Counted from the first letter of the stretch, positions 1-8,314 are shown. The stretch: 64,000 nucleotides of DNA from Pseudomonadota bacterium (GCA_021792365.1 JAJYUT010000001.1:806001-870000); one strand, 5' to 3'. The notes: generated by a model from the letters alone, not told the origin. Numbers and translations are program-made.

Positions 1-1
1 C

Positions 2-439
2 AAGGAAGAAGCCTCCCTCCAAAGCATCCGCGCCTATCTGAACGCTCACCCCGAGCAGATCGACAGCTGGCTGCACCGGAACCCGCGCTACGTCTTCTTC
101 CGCGAGGCCGCGGCGTCGGAGAACGAGGGGCCGCGCGGCGCCCTCAACGTGCCGCTGACGGCGGGACGCTCCATCGCGGTCGATCCGGCTTTCGTGGCGC
201 TGGGCCTGCCGGTGTGGCTGCGCACCACAGTGCCGGTGACAAATGCGCCCTTGCGGCGGCTGGTCGTGGCGCAGGATAAAGGCGGCGCGATCAAGGGCCC
301 CGGGCGGATCGACCTGTTCTGGGGCGCCGGGGAAGAGGCGGAGGCGATGGCCGGTCCGATGAGGCAGCAGGGCACGTATTGGGTGATCGTGCCGCGAAGC
401 GCCGCCGCGCGCTGGCTGGCACAGCAGGCGGGCTCATGA
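2..439 (+). CDS. mltA: Membrane-bound lytic murein transglycosylase A, C-terminal part (5' end outside window)
   Basis: The reading frame is open from base 2 and ends at TGA 437-439, leaving about 145 residues. Seen: a PLTAGRSIAVDP stretch, LGLPVWL, then QDKGGAIKGPGRIDLFWG and an IVPR tail. This is the barrel-shaped 3D domain that ends MltA lytic transglycosylases, which cleave peptidoglycan to 1,6-anhydromuropeptides from the outer membrane. The conserved aspartate of the QD(K/T)GGAIKG...DxFWG signature is present. The lipoprotein signal and most of the catalytic domain lie upstream of the window. The stop overlaps the next start by four bases (ATGA), suggesting co-translation with lutA. Confidence 0.9.
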   Translation, partial: KEEASLQSIRAYLNAHPEQIDSWLHRNPRYVFFREAAASENEGPRGALNVPLTAGRSIAVDPAFVALGLPVWLRTTVPVTNAPLRRLVVAQDKGGAIKGPGRIDLFWGAGEEAEAMAGPMRQQGTYWVIVPRSAAARWLAQQAGS

Positions 440-1206
440 ACGGGGCGGCGCGCAAGCAGGTCGGCCTGTTCGTCACCTGCCTGGTCGATCTCTACCGGCC
501 GGTGGTCGGCTTCGCCGCGATTGCGCTGATCGAGCGCAGCGGGCCCTTCACCGTCGTGGTGCCGGAGGCGCAGACCTGCTGCGGCCAGCCTGGCTACAAT
601 TCCGGCGACCGGGAGAGCGCGCTTGCCATCGCGCGCCAGGTGGTGCGGGCCTTCGAAAGCTTCGACTACGTGGTGGCGCCGTCCGGCTCCTGCGCCGGCA
701 TGATCAAGACGCATTATCCGGAGCTGCTGGCGGGCGATCAGATTTTCGCGGCGCGCGCGAAGGCGCTAGCGGACAAGACCTACGAGCTGACGCAGTTCCT
801 GCGCGACGTGGCCGGGTGGGACGGCCTCCATCCCGAATTCGCGAAGACCGTCACCTATCATGATTCCTGCTCGGCCCTGCGCGAACTCAAGGTGAAGCGG
901 CAGCCGCGCGAGTTGCTGGCGAAGGTCGGCGGCCTCAAGTTCAAGGAGCTGCCGGATGGCGAGCCGTGCTGCGGCTTCGGCGGCACGTTCTGCGTCAAGT
1001 TCCCCGACATCTCCAACCGCATGGTGGATGACAAGGTCGTCAATATCGAGGCGACCGGCGCGGAGGTGGTGCTGGCGGCCGACATGGGCTGCCTGCTCAA
1101 CATCGCTGGCAAGCTGAAGCGCAAGGGCAGCAGGGTCGAGGCGCGCCACGTCGCCGAGGTGCTGGCCGGCATGGCGCAGGATGCGGCGATCGGCGAAGGG
1201 CAATAG
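436..1206 (+). CDS. lutA: LutA-type (Fe-S) subunit of L-lactate oxidation complex
   Basis: 256 residues from ATG 436, chosen because it gives the ATGA overlap with mltA; the frame is open further upstream without a good start. Two cysteine-rich CCG motifs, TCCGQPG (C48-C49) and PCCGFGG (C178-C179), are the hallmark of the CCG domain found in LutA/YkgE, glycolate oxidase GlpC/GlcF and HdrB, where they bind an iron-sulfur cluster. LutABC converts L-lactate to pyruvate in the cytoplasm, passing electrons toward quinone. It lies 3 bases upstream of lutB in one operon. No lactate permease or LutR-type regulator is visible nearby. Confidence 0.9.
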   Translation: MNGAARKQVGLFVTCLVDLYRPVVGFAAIALIERSGPFTVVVPEAQTCCGQPGYNSGDRESALAIARQVVRAFESFDYVVAPSGSCAGMIKTHYPELLAGDQIFAARAKALADKTYELTQFLRDVAGWDGLHPEFAKTVTYHDSCSALRELKVKRQPRELLAKVGGLKFKELPDGEPCCGFGGTFCVKFPDISNRMVDDKVVNIEATGAEVVLAADMGCLLNIAGKLKRKGSRVEARHVAEVLAGMAQDAAIGEGQ

Positions 1207-1209
1207 CCG

Positions 1210-2622
1210 ATGCGATCGACCGCGCACCTCTTCAAGGACAACGCCGCCCGGGCGCTCACCGACCCGAACCTGCAGCAGGCGCTCACCCATGTGCGCACCA
1301 AGTTCATCGACAAGCGCCTCGACGCGGTCAAGGGCCTGCCGGAGTTCGATGCGCTGCGCGACGCGGCGCGCGATCTCAAGGATCATGTGCTGAGCCGGCT
1401 CGACGAGTATCTGGTCGAGTTCGAAGCCAACGTGGTGAAGAACGGCGGCCACGTGCATTGGTGCGCGACCCCGGCGGAGGCGCGCAAGACCATCCTCGAG
1501 ATCTGCCGGGGCGCAGACGCGAAGACGGTCACCAAGGGCAAGACCATGGTGGGGGAGGAGATCGGCATCAACGATCACCTCGCCGCCAACGGCATCGAGC
1601 CGATCGAGACCGATCTCGGCGAATACATCATCCAACTCCGCAACGAGCCGCCCAGCCACATCATCGCGCCCGCCGTGCACGTCACGAAGGATCAGGTCGA
1701 GGAGACCTTCCGCAGGATCCACAGCGATCTCGATCCCGCGCGCAACCTGACGGAGCCGGCGACCCTGCTGCACGAGGCACGGGTCAAATTGCGCGGGCGC
1801 TTCATTGCGGCGGATGTAGGGATCACCGGCGCCAATTTTCTGATCGCGAATACCGGCTCGACCACGATCGTCACCAACGAGGGCAATGGCGACCTCACCC
1901 AGACCTTGCCGCGCATCCACATCGTGCTGGCGGGAATCGAGAAGGTGGTGCCGAGCCTGGAGGACGCTTCTGTCCTGCTGCGCGTGCTGGCGCGCTCGGC
2001 GACGGGGCAGGAGATGTCCGCCTACACGACCTTCTCGACCGGGCCGCGCCGGCCGGGCGATCTCGATGGGCCGGATGCGTTCCACGTCGTGCTGGTGGAT
2101 AACGGCCGCAGCAAGTTGCTCGGCACCGAGTTCGAGGAGATGCTGCGCTGCATCCGCTGCGGCGCGTGCCTCAACCACTGCCCGATCTATCACAACGTCG
2201 GCGGGCACGCCTATGGCTGGGTCTATGCGGGCCCGATCGGCGCCATCACCACGCCGGCCTTGATCGGCATCGAGCATTCCGCGCCGCTGCCGGAAGCATC
2301 GTCGCTGTGCGGGCGCTGCGAAGCCGTGTGCCCCGTGCGCATCCCGATCCCCAGGATGCTGCGCCACTGGCGCGAAGAGGCGTTCGAGCGCCGCCTGCAC
2401 GGCGAACGTGCGCGTTGGGCGCTGAAGCTGTGGGCCGCATTGGCGACGCGGCCGGCGCTCTATCGCGTGGCGACGCGTATCGGAGCCGGCGTGCTCGGCC
2501 TGATGGGCGGCCGGCGCGGGCGGTTGTCTGCGCTTCCATTGGCGGAGGGCTGGACCCGGCACCGTGACCTGCCCGCGCCGCAAGGCCGCACCTTCATGGC
2601 GATGTACCGGGGAAAGCGGTGA
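1210..2622 (+). CDS. lutB: LutB-type iron-sulfur protein of L-lactate oxidation
   Basis: 470 residues. The N-terminal about 290 residues are a LUD domain (TVTKGKTMVGEEIG, ITGANFLIANTGS, DNGRSKLLG). It is followed by two 4Fe-4S motifs: CIRCGACLNHCP (C314, C317, C320, C324) and CGRCEAVCP (C367, C370, C374). Length and domain order match LutB/YkgF. It is the electron-transfer core of the LutABC complex. The C-terminal tail (about residues 380-470) is basic and rich in Arg. The stop overlaps the GTG start of lutC (GTGA). Confidence 0.92.
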   Translation: MRSTAHLFKDNAARALTDPNLQQALTHVRTKFIDKRLDAVKGLPEFDALRDAARDLKDHVLSRLDEYLVEFEANVVKNGGHVHWCATPAEARKTILEICRGADAKTVTKGKTMVGEEIGINDHLAANGIEPIETDLGEYIIQLRNEPPSHIIAPAVHVTKDQVEETFRRIHSDLDPARNLTEPATLLHEARVKLRGRFIAADVGITGANFLIANTGSTTIVTNEGNGDLTQTLPRIHIVLAGIEKVVPSLEDASVLLRVLARSATGQEMSAYTTFSTGPRRPGDLDGPDAFHVVLVDNGRSKLLGTEFEEMLRCIRCGACLNHCPIYHNVGGHAYGWVYAGPIGAITTPALIGIEHSAPLPEASSLCGRCEAVCPVRIPIPRMLRHWREEAFERRLHGERARWALKLWAALATRPALYRVATRIGAGVLGLMGGRRGRLSALPLAEGWTRHRDLPAPQGRTFMAMYRGKR

Positions 2623-3254
2623 CCGCGCGCGAGGACATCCTGGGGCGCATCCGCGCGGCGCGCGTGCAGGCGAAGCCGCATCCCGGACCTGGGCCGGTGC
2701 CGCAGCGGGGCCAGGTCGGCGGCGAGGAGCGCAAGGCGCTGTTCACGCGCATGGCGCTGCTGGCGGCGGCGACGATCGACCGTGCCGGCTCGCGCGCGGA
2801 GGTGCCGGGCCTGGTGAAGAGCTATCTCGGCCAGCACAATCTGCCGGCGGAGGTGCGCCTGGCGCCCGACCCGCGCATCACGGAACTCGACTGGGCCTCG
2901 CAGCCCTTGCTCAGCACCGGCGTCGGCGGCACCGATGGCTCGCACCCGGTTTCGGTGACCGGCGCCTTCGCCGGAATCGCGGAGACCGGCACGCTGGCGC
3001 TCACTTCGGGCGCGCCGTCGCCGACCTTGCTCAACTTCCTGCCGGAGACGCATATCGCAATCCTGGACGCCAGGGATCTCGCGGGTACCTACGAGGAAGT
3101 GTGGGCGAAGCTGAAGGCGCAATACGGCGATGCGATGCCGCGCACCCTCAACCTCGTGACCGGCCCGTCGCGCAGCGCCGATATCGAGCAGACCATCCTG
3201 ATGGGCGCGCACGGGCCGCGGCGCCTGCACATCATCCTGGTCGACGAATCCTAG
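2619..3254 (+). CDS. lutC: LutC-type LUD-domain protein of L-lactate oxidation
   Basis: 211 residues from GTG 2619, overlapping the lutB stop. A single LUD domain covers the C-terminal two thirds, with VGGTDGSHPVSVTGAFAGIA and ETGTLAL, the conserved block of LutC/YkgG. It ends with a GPRRLHIILVDES segment. It is the small third subunit of the lactate oxidation complex. It is four bases from the next gene (smr), so lutABC appears built into the mltA-smr transcription unit. Confidence 0.9.
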   Translation: MTAREDILGRIRAARVQAKPHPGPGPVPQRGQVGGEERKALFTRMALLAAATIDRAGSRAEVPGLVKSYLGQHNLPAEVRLAPDPRITELDWASQPLLSTGVGGTDGSHPVSVTGAFAGIAETGTLALTSGAPSPTLLNFLPETHIAILDARDLAGTYEEVWAKLKAQYGDAMPRTLNLVTGPSRSADIEQTILMGAHGPRRLHIILVDES

Positions 3255-3258
3255 GGAC

Positions 3259-3882
3259 ATGGCGAAGCGGCGCGCTACGCCCGAGGAGCTCGAACTCTGG
3301 CGCCACGTTGCCCAGACCGTGCGACCGATCAAGTCCAAGCGCCGCGCCGCACCGTCGAAGGAGCAGGCATCGGCGGCGGCGGCTTCCGCCCATGCCAAGA
3401 GCGGCAAGCCGGCGGCGCCCGCTGCGACCGTGGCAAAGCCCAAGCCCTCCGCAGCACCCAAGCCGCATGAGCTGACCCACGGCCTCAGCCACGGCATCGA
3501 CCGGCGCCAGGCGGCGCGCTTCCGCAAGGGCAAGCTGCCGATCGAAGGCAAGATCGACCTGCACGGCCGCACGCAGCAGGACGCGCATGACGATCTGCTC
3601 GCCTTTCTCAAGCGCGCCCACGGTGCCGGCAAGCGCACGGTCCTGGTGGTGACGGGCAAGGGCATGACCAAGGGGGGCATGACCAAGGGGGGCATGACCA
3701 AGGGGGGCATGACCAAGGGGGGCATGACCGGGTCCAAGACCGGCATCCTGCGCCAGGCGGTCCCGCGCTGGCTGAACGAGCCCGCCTTCCGCTCCCTGGT
3801 GCTGGCGTTCGACCATGCTGAGCCGCAGCATGGCGGCGAAGGCGCGCTCTATGTGCTGTTGAAGCGGGTGCGGGAGAGATGA
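3259..3882 (+). CDS. Smr-domain protein with repeat-expanded TGKG loop
   Basis: 207 residues. The N-terminal about 70 residues are basic and Ala/Pro/Lys rich and probably disordered. An Smr domain follows: KIDLHG (D100-L101-H102-G103), VLVVTGKG (132-135), then GILRQAVPRWL. Stand-alone Smr proteins resemble the MutS2 C-terminal domain and are DNA nicking or RNA-cleaving enzymes. Odd: between TGKG and GILR, where family members normally have a short loop, there is GGMTK repeated four times plus a partial copy, encoded by a perfect 15-base repeat. The gene overlaps the following regulator by ATGA. Confidence 0.88.
   Translation: MAKRRATPEELELWRHVAQTVRPIKSKRRAAPSKEQASAAAASAHAKSGKPAAPAATVAKPKPSAAPKPHELTHGLSHGIDRRQAARFRKGKLPIEGKIDLHGRTQQDAHDDLLAFLKRAHGAGKRTVLVVTGKGMTKGGMTKGGMTKGGMTKGGMTGSKTGILRQAVPRWLNEPAFRSLVLAFDHAEPQHGGEGALYVLLKRVRER
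3661..3729 (+). repeat. Four perfect 15-bp tandem repeats inside the Smr gene
   Basis: The unit ggcatgaccaagggg occurs at 3661, 3676, 3691 and 3706, and a 9-base partial copy follows at 3721. A 15-base unit keeps the frame, so gain or loss of copies lengthens or shortens the protein by five residues (GGMTK) without breaking it. Confidence 0.97.
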
Positions 3883-4235
3883 CGCCCTTCGGCCGGAAGC
3901 TGCGCGACCTGCGCGCGGCGCGGAACTGCCAGCTCAAGGACCTCGCCCGGGCGCTGAAGGTGAGCTCGGCCTATCTCTCCGCGCTGGAGCACGGCCATCG
4001 CGGCAAGCCCTCGCCTGGCCTGGTGCAGCAGGTCGCGGCCTATTTCAATCTCGCCTGGGAGGAGGTGGATGAGCTGAAGGCGCTGGCGGAATTGTCGGAC
4101 CCGCGCGTCACCATCGACACCGCGGGCCTCAGCCCCGAAGCGACGGAGCTTGCCAACCGCCTGGCGGCGCGGATCGATGGAATGAGCGAAGCGGAAATTG
4201 CGCGGCTTCTCGCGGTGCTGAAAAGCGGGCGATAG
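3879..4235 (+). CDS. XRE-family helix-turn-helix regulator
   Basis: 118 residues. An HTH of the XRE/Cro type lies at about residues 5-60 (FGRKLRDLRAARNCQLKDLA, then KVSSAYLSALEHGHRGKPSP). The C-terminal half is helical, without a recognised ligand domain, and ends in a SEAEIARLLAVLKSGR tail. The start overlaps the smr stop (ATGA). XRE regulators of this size commonly follow smr in alphaproteobacteria; the target is unknown. Confidence 0.85.
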   Translation: MTPFGRKLRDLRAARNCQLKDLARALKVSSAYLSALEHGHRGKPSPGLVQQVAAYFNLAWEEVDELKALAELSDPRVTIDTAGLSPEATELANRLAARIDGMSEAEIARLLAVLKSGR

Positions 4236-4240
4236 CGGAC

Positions 4241-4262
4241 GCACGCTCTTGCGCGAGCGTGT
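4241..4262. terminator. Hairpin between convergent genes
   Basis: gcacgctc (4241-4248) pairs with gagcgtgt (4255-4262) across a six-base loop. It sits exactly between two convergent genes. No T-run follows, so it would be a weak or Rho-assisted bidirectional terminator. Confidence 0.5.
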
Positions 4263-4750
4263 CAGCGCCGGCGCTGCAGGAAGTAGCGGCCGGGCTTGAT
4301 GCCGGCGGGCAGCGCCAGGGCTTCGAGCGCGGGATCCTCGACCGGCTGGTCGCTGATGAGGATGCCGCCGGACTTCAGCAATTGCAGGACGGAGGGCAGC
4401 ATGGCGCGGGCGAGGCGCTGGCTCGCCGCCTCGTCACCCGAGCCGACGTCGAGATTGGCGAGCGCGGTGTTCTGCCCGAGCTGCGCGATCGCGCGGGGCA
4501 GGCTGTCGAGGAAGTCGCCGAGGAACAGGCGATCATCGGGCGGGATGCAGTCCGGATGCGCCGCCACCTTGCGCTCGAACACATAGATGTCGCGGCCGGT
4601 CAGCGTCTCCCGCAAGTGATCGTAGGTGCGCCCGTTGCCGAGGCCGAATTCAAGCACGTTGCCCGGGAGACCCGCGATCAGGCGCGCCGCCGCGTTGAGG
4701 CAGGCGCGCTGCGCTTCCAGGCGGCGGATGAACGAGTCGAGCCGGCTCAA
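4262..4750 (-). CDS. Small class I SAM-dependent methyltransferase
   Basis: 162 residues if started at TTG 4750, which overlaps the upstream gene's stop as TTGA. The frame stays open further upstream, but that part lies inside the neighbouring gene and looks like shadow sequence. Motif I is NVLEFGLGNGRTYDHL (SAM-binding Gly-rich loop), with an acidic strand end at DIYVFERKV, and LANLDVGSGD and GGILISDQPV further on. It resembles the Methyltransf_17 family, short stand-alone SAM methyltransferases common in proteobacteria with unknown substrate. It forms an apparent operon with the cNMP-binding gene and the large ABC gene upstream. Confidence 0.78.
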   Translation of the reverse strand: MSRLDSFIRRLEAQRACLNAAARLIAGLPGNVLEFGLGNGRTYDHLRETLTGRDIYVFERKVAAHPDCIPPDDRLFLGDFLDSLPRAIAQLGQNTALANLDVGSGDEAASQRLARAMLPSVLQLLKSGGILISDQPVEDPALEALALPAGIKPGRYFLQRRR

Positions 4751-5190
4751 TGCTTGGTCGCTGCCAGGAGCTCGTTGGCATGCTCGAGGCGCTGGGCCAG
4801 CACGCGCATGACCTCGATGGAGATGGTGGGGAAATCGGCCATCATGCGGAAGAACAGGTCCTTGGTGATCTTGAGCGTGGTCAGATCCTCGGTCGCGACC
4901 ACGGTCGCGGTGCGCGGCACGTCGCACAAGATGCCGATCTCGCCCACGAAGTCGTCGCGTCCGACTTGAGCCACCTTCAAATTGCCGTTCGGCGTCTCGA
5001 CCAGCACGTCGGCCTTGCCTTCCAGGATGATATAGGCCGCATCCGCGGGATCGCCCTGGCGCACCATCTCCTCGCCCTTGCGGAACTGCGTGCGCTCCGC
5101 GGCGAAGGCCATCAGCTTCAGCTTGGCTGGCTCGACCTTCGCGAACAGCTCCATGCGCTTCAGCGCTTCAACGTCGTCCAGGATGCTCAT
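4747..5190 (-). CDS. Cyclic-nucleotide-binding domain protein
   Basis: 147 residues, essentially one Crp/PKA-type cNMP-binding beta-barrel. The phosphate-binding cassette GEIGILCDVPRTATV keeps the Glu and Arg that contact cyclic nucleotide phosphate and ribose. There is no C-terminal DNA-binding HTH, so it is not a Crp/Fnr transcription factor; it ends in a helix (EVMRVLAQRLEHANELL). It lies 48 bases downstream of the ABC gene and overlaps the methyltransferase start. It may sense cAMP/cGMP for this operon; two nucleotide-cyclase-type proteins are encoded elsewhere in the window. Confidence 0.85.
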   Translation of the reverse strand: MSILDDVEALKRMELFAKVEPAKLKLMAFAAERTQFRKGEEMVRQGDPADAAYIILEGKADVLVETPNGNLKVAQVGRDDFVGEIGILCDVPRTATVVATEDLTTLKITKDLFFRMMADFPTISIEVMRVLAQRLEHANELLAATKH

Positions 5191-5238
5191 GCCTCGGCCT
5201 CCGTCCCTGAAATTATGCCTCGTTTCTTCTGAACTTGG

Positions 5239-7968
5239 CTAGCTTGCCGCCATCTGCATGCCGATCCCGAGATCGGCCAGGGCGGTGCCCGGCCGCGCCA
5301 GCCGGTCCAGCGGACCCTGCTCGACCACCCGGCCCTCCCGCATCACCGCCACCCTATCCATGACGCTGCACAGCGCGGCGTTGTCGGCGATGAGGATCAA
5401 GCAGCGGTCCCTCATTTCGTTCCGCAGGGCCTTGGCGATGCGCGTCTGCACAGCCGCTTCCAGCGGGGCCAATGCGTTGTTGAGGATGAGGATCCTGGGC
5501 CGCCGCAGGAGCGCGCGGACAAGCGCCACCTTCTGGCGTTGCGCCTGGCTGAGTCGCCTGCCGCCGGTGCCCACGCCATGCTCCAGGCCGACCTCCAGCA
5601 CGGCGGGCTTGAGGCCGAGCTCGGTCACCACGTCAAGCAGCAGGCGGTGGATTCGTTGGGCGGCCTGGGCCTGGCCGTAGACCAGGCGGCCGAACAGCAT
5701 GTTGTCCTGAACCGTGGCGGCGGCGTTGTAGCGCTGCGGATCGAAGAACTCGATGTAGTCGTGATACTCCCGTGGCAACGTCTCCGCAAAGCGCCGCCGC
5801 GCCGAGAGCAGCCGCGCCTCCAGCTCCGCATCGATCAGGTCCAAGCGGTGCCGCGCCTCGATATAGGGGAAGGTGATGGCGACCAGGCGCTGCTGGTCGG
5901 CGGGCGAGGCGTTCTCCAGCCCGCCGCGCTGCACGCGGTTCAGCAATTGCTGGACCAGCGGCAGGTCGTCGGCGGAGACGAAGCTGAATTGCTCGAAGAA
6001 GGGATGGCCCGGCGGCAAGTCCGCGAACAGCTCGACCATGGTTTCGGCGATCTTGGCGCCCATCGCCATCAAGGCGGGCTTGAGGCCCTCCGCCTCTATC
6101 ACGCCGGCCAGCACCATGTTGTCGCGCAGGGCCGCATGGTCGAAGACCGGGCCGCGCGGCGTGCCGAACAGCAGGTTCTCCGCCACGGTCATGTTGCGGT
6201 TGTAGCGCGCCGGATCGAACTGCTCGACCAGGTGGTTGATGCCCGGTTCCTGCAGGCGGCGGCGCATGGCGGCACGGGCCTCCAGCAAGCGCCCGGCGAT
6301 CTCGGGCTGCGCGTCGGGGTCGACGCGGCCGCGCAGTCCGAACTGGTAGATGTCGTCCTCCAGCTCGACGGTCGGAAGCAGGTCGATGATGCGCGCCTTC
6401 AGGCCGGCGAAGTCGTCGGCGCCGGCAGCCCGGAAATCGATCCATTGCGCGTGGATGTCGAAGACGGGGTTGCCCGTGCGCTTCGCCTCCATGACGCGGC
6501 GCTGATAATGCACCAGCGCCCGGCCGTCATATTGCGCCGGCGCGACCGGCCGGTGCTTCAGGCCGTAGACCACGTTGTCGAGGATCGACATCGGAAAGAG
6601 ATAGGTTTCGTCGCCGACATAGGAGATGCTGCGCCCGATTGTGGCCTCCGGCAGCGTGGTCATGTCGGCATCGCCCCAGCGCAGCGTGCCACTGGTCGGC
6701 AGGATCAGCCGCGCCAGGAGGAGGCCCAGCGCCTCCTTCCCGGAGCCATTGAACCCGACGATCGCCAGGTGGTCCCGCGCGCCGACCTCCAGCGCGGCAT
6801 TGTCGAGCAGGCGCGCGCCGCCTTCCTCGTGATAGGCGACCGACTGGACGGAGAGGCCGCCTTCCGGCGTTGGCAGACCGTCGGCGATCCGCTGCAGCTC
6901 CGGCGGCATCATGTCGCCCGGCGTGAACTGCTCGATCACCTGCTCGTATTTGATCTGCACGTCCTGGCTCTGCTGCTGCCAGTCGATCAGCTCCTTGACC
7001 GGGCTCGGCAGGTCCTTGTAGGCGCCGATCACAGCGACCAGCGAGCCGACGTCGAACTGCCCCGTCAGCGCCAGATAGCCGCCGATCAGGTAGAACAGGA
7101 ACGGCGTCACCTGCGAGAGCATGTTGTTGATGTATTTGACGAAGAACTTGCGCTGGTAGAGCTCGAACCGGATCAGGAAGATCCGCTCCAGCAGGTTGAC
7201 GACATCCGCGCGCTCGTAGTTCGAGGTGTCGTTGGCGTGGATCTCGATCGTGCCGTCGACATTCTCAGCGATGCGGCCGGCAAGCTGGCGCGCCGTCAAC
7301 TGGCGCTGCCGCGCCAGCTCCAGGATGCGCCGCCGCAGGAGCGGGATGACGACCAGCTGCACGGACAGCACCAGCACCGAGATGAGGCCAAGCCATACGC
7401 TCTGCAGCATGATGAAGATGAGGGCGGTGAGGGCCTGCCCGCCCAGGAAGGCCGGCGTCACATAGGCATCGCCGATGAAGCCGCCCAGGGGCTCGACCTC
7501 GTCCTTGATCATGGTCGCCACCTCCGCCTGCTTCACCTTGCGGAAGTGGCTGAGGGGGAAGCGCAGGACGCGGTCGTACAGCTCGTAACGCAGGCGCCGC
7601 AGCATCCGCTCGCCGAGGCGGCCCTTCTGGGTGTTGACGACCTGCTTCACCCAGCCGTTGAGGACGACGAAGAACAGGAACGAGAAGCAGAGCGCCACCA
7701 GGTAGGCGATGCGGTCGAGGTCGAAGCCGGAGAACAAGGTCAGCTCGGGCAGGCCGATCGCCTCGATGGGGCCGATGGACAGGTGCAGGAACTTCGCGGT
7801 GGCGTTGCCGGCGACGAAGGCCTCGCCCTGGATGGCCTCGTTGACGATCTGCTTCGGCAGGTCGAGGGAGATGAAATAGAAGACGTAGGAGACCACGACG
7901 ATCGCCAGGATGACCGATTGGTCACGCCAGCTATTGCGCCAGATGTAGCGAAACAGATTGTGTTCCAT
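5239..7968 (-). CDS. ABC exporter-like protein with split, degenerate nucleotide-binding domain
   Basis: 909 residues from ATG 7968 (MEHNLFRYIW); an in-frame extension upstream looks non-coding. Residues 1-350 form an ABC type-1 transmembrane domain with helices near 20-35, 88-105, 170-210 and 285-305. The nucleotide-binding part starts near 370. The Walker A position reads GFNGSGKE (405-412, Glu for Ser/Thr), the signature LSQAQRQ (806-812), the Walker B ILILNNA (826-832, Asn-Asn for Asp-Glu), and the H-loop region ILIADNAAL lacks His. About 350 residues separate Walker A from the signature, far more than the usual ~100. A motif like TVxxNxLFG recurs at 461, 594 and 752. Hydrolysis is doubtful. 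Likely first gene of the operon with the cNMP-binding and methyltransferase genes. Confidence 0.8.
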   Translation of the reverse strand: MEHNLFRYIWRNSWRDQSVILAIVVVSYVFYFISLDLPKQIVNEAIQGEAFVAGNATAKFLHLSIGPIEAIGLPELTLFSGFDLDRIAYLVALCFSFLFFVVLNGWVKQVVNTQKGRLGERMLRRLRYELYDRVLRFPLSHFRKVKQAEVATMIKDEVEPLGGFIGDAYVTPAFLGGQALTALIFIMLQSVWLGLISVLVLSVQLVVIPLLRRRILELARQRQLTARQLAGRIAENVDGTIEIHANDTSNYERADVVNLLERIFLIRFELYQRKFFVKYINNMLSQVTPFLFYLIGGYLALTGQFDVGSLVAVIGAYKDLPSPVKELIDWQQQSQDVQIKYEQVIEQFTPGDMMPPELQRIADGLPTPEGGLSVQSVAYHEEGGARLLDNAALEVGARDHLAIVGFNGSGKEALGLLLARLILPTSGTLRWGDADMTTLPEATIGRSISYVGDETYLFPMSILDNVVYGLKHRPVAPAQYDGRALVHYQRRVMEAKRTGNPVFDIHAQWIDFRAAGADDFAGLKARIIDLLPTVELEDDIYQFGLRGRVDPDAQPEIAGRLLEARAAMRRRLQEPGINHLVEQFDPARYNRNMTVAENLLFGTPRGPVFDHAALRDNMVLAGVIEAEGLKPALMAMGAKIAETMVELFADLPPGHPFFEQFSFVSADDLPLVQQLLNRVQRGGLENASPADQQRLVAITFPYIEARHRLDLIDAELEARLLSARRRFAETLPREYHDYIEFFDPQRYNAAATVQDNMLFGRLVYGQAQAAQRIHRLLLDVVTELGLKPAVLEVGLEHGVGTGGRRLSQAQRQKVALVRALLRRPRILILNNALAPLEAAVQTRIAKALRNEMRDRCLILIADNAALCSVMDRVAVMREGRVVEQGPLDRLARPGTALADLGIGMQMAAS

Positions 7969-8314
7969 GCCCACGCCCCACACCGGCATGCGCCGGTCGC
8001 TTGATTTCATTGCGTGTCGGGACAATAGGGGGAAGTCGCAGATCAGAGAACAGTGATCAGACAAGAGGGAGGGACGCCTTGATCCGCCGCTGCTGTCCGC
8101 TATGTACTGTTCCCTGTCGTTCATGGGCCGCGACGCAGCCCCGCCGGGGCGCCGCGCCGGCGGGTTGTGATCTGGAAAGTAACATTAAATCAATGCTTTA
8201 ATGATATGGCGTGGCGTGGAGTCGATGGCGGATCATTTCACCGGTTCACACTTTTTTTCGGCAAAGGCCCTATGCCATACTCTGCGTGCTCGCCGCTGAC
8301 GGGGGACAAGGCGC
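7969..8314. other. Intergenic region between divergent ABC and glycosyltransferase genes
   Basis: 346 bases without a convincing gene. It must hold the start signals of both divergent units. An AT-rich island at about 8170-8210 carries the perfect inverted repeat attaaa (8184-8189) / tttaat (8197-8202), a plausible regulator site. A 7-base inverted pair gaacagt (8048-8054) / actgttc (8106-8112) lies further left. A gggggac Shine-Dalgarno (8301-8307) precedes the GTG at 8315. Confidence 0.5.

Noticed and set aside
766-2583. Long minus-strand open frame of about 600 codons across lutA and lutB
   Set aside because: It is the antisense of clear Fe-S proteins; its translation is low-complexity Arg/Ala/Gly and lacks any domain.
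5539-8004. Plus-strand open frame of about 820 codons opposite the ABC gene
   Set aside because: Product of third-position GC bias; the minus strand carries a coherent transporter with helices and NBD motifs.
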